From Girardinichthys multiradiatus (taxonomy: Eukaryota > Chordata > Actinopteri > Cyprinodontiformes > Goodeidae), in contig NC_061802.1 in the NCBI RefSeq assembly GCF_021462225.1, positions 9,071,859 to 9,135,858 of the forward strand: a stretch of 64,000 nt of DNA, in the 5' to 3' direction. The position numbers were made by a program, and so were the translations under genes. Numbering within the stretch: position 1 is the first letter of the stretch; each line of letters opens with the position of its first letter. Below, piece by piece: positions 63,151 to 64,000 of this stretch. The notes under the pieces were generated by a model. It searched no databases. It was not told the DNA's origin and saw only the letters and a list, made by a program, of their open reading frames with translations.

Positions 63151-64000
63151 AGTGCCGTTGTGTTAACATTGTCAGAGTACTATAGAGTGTGTGTGAACTG
63201 CTTCAGAAAAACAATCATTGAGTGCCTTGATCGGTAATAGATCTGTATTGCAAAACCTTTGTGAAAAGGCCAAATATTGATCTGGAATCTCAATGAAAGT
63301 GTTCAGCATTAAGTGGACAAAAACCACCACTATCAGCGAGGTTGTGATTTTAAACTTCAGAATGCCTTTTCCAATTAGAAATCCTTTAGAAAAATCTCAG
63401 AAGCCCTATAAAACTGACCCTGAAAAATTAAATAGTCAGAATAAACAGAATATTTACATGACAACAGAAGCAAAATGTTTAAAATACATATATCTTTAAT
63501 CATTGGATAAGTTTGTATTATATACATTGGGAGCATATATTCTGCACATCGACGAACATAGTGAGTTAATCACTGAATACTTTTATCTTACAAAGAGTAA
63601 TACATTTTTCCAATTGCATAACAAGAACTAAAAAACAAAAGAACTATAATCATTAGAAAATCCATTCAACAAAGCAACATATTCAGCGGATCCAGTGAAC
63701 TACATTGGGCTTGCATTTTTACATTTTCGTTGCTTAGATTTGGCAAAGTTTAGTTTTGGACCCAGTTCAGAGCTCAGTGTTCCCACAGTGGGGTGTGTTT
63801 CACTTCCCTTCCATTTCTTTTAGCAGTTTGACATGTGAACAAAGACAAACACAAGCATACAATATGAATAAGATGCAAGAAAAAAATAAATGCAGTCATC
63901 TGTGGGTAAGAGGAAGTAACCACACAGTAGGATACAGGGAATTTAGCTTCCTTTTAGAAGTATGCTGCAGTGGGTTCTGTTATCCAAACAGCTGGTGCTG
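63151..64000. other. Window end, nothing recognised
   Basis: AT-rich. It could be the 3' UTR or intron of a neighbouring gene, but no coding pattern is seen. Confidence 0.3.

Noticed and set aside
1..64000. A defence system, CRISPR array, operon or other prokaryotic-style system
   Set aside because: The sequence is spliced vertebrate DNA with no such arrangement.

Overview
The window comes from a vertebrate nuclear genome, almost certainly a ray-finned (teleost) fish. The evidence is GT-AG spliced exons spread over 35 kb, a leptin receptor that is collinear with but diverged from the mammalian protein, and a dense load of typically teleost repeats: Tc1-like transposons, APE-type LINE fragments, TGTCA/TGACA-bounded LTR-like elements, TTAA-type MITEs and long CA tracts. 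I cannot name the species from sequence alone.

The only host gene I can support is the leptin receptor (lepr), on the + strand. I could join 19 coding exons from 12826 to 48230. Every one of the 18 introns is GT-AG, every phase agrees, and the 3,339-nt coding sequence is open, giving 1,112 residues. Domain order is signal peptide, short N-terminal domain, cytokine-receptor module 1 (WSDWS), Ig-like domain, cytokine-receptor module 2 (WSEWS), two fibronectin-III domains, one transmembrane helix, a Box 1 JAK-binding motif, and a long cytoplasmic tail whose last 16 residues begin with a YMPQ STAT3-type motif. The 3' UTR probably ends near 49300 at an AATAAA. A non-coding first exon and promoter probably lie in the GC-richer stretch 8270-8930, but this is only inferred.

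Layout. 1-8200: intergenic DNA with old LINE and Tc1 remnants and one nearly intact Tc1-like transposon (3457-5066). 8200-12812: possible lepr promoter or first exon, then a LINE with a 5' inversion and a 14-bp target duplication (10557-11958). 12813-49300: lepr, whose introns hold another LINE copy in antisense (22009-24228), a 3' LINE end in sense (43988-44706), a candidate solo LTR (19252-20190), a TTAA MITE (31500-32158), a THAP-type fragment fused to a LINE tail (29031-29993) and several hairpins. 49397-51179: a 430-bp segment present twice as direct repeats, each copy ending in a CTCF-like core motif, with a third such motif in opposite orientation between them. 51835-64000: a degenerate Tc1, a second nearly identical Tc1-like transposon (53358-54949), a LINE fragment, another LTR-like element, a (CA)35 tract and a further Tc1 relic; no host exon was recognised there.

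I see no tRNA, rRNA, CRISPR array, operon or bacterial feature, and neither LEPROT nor any other neighbour known from mammalian synteny was recognised.
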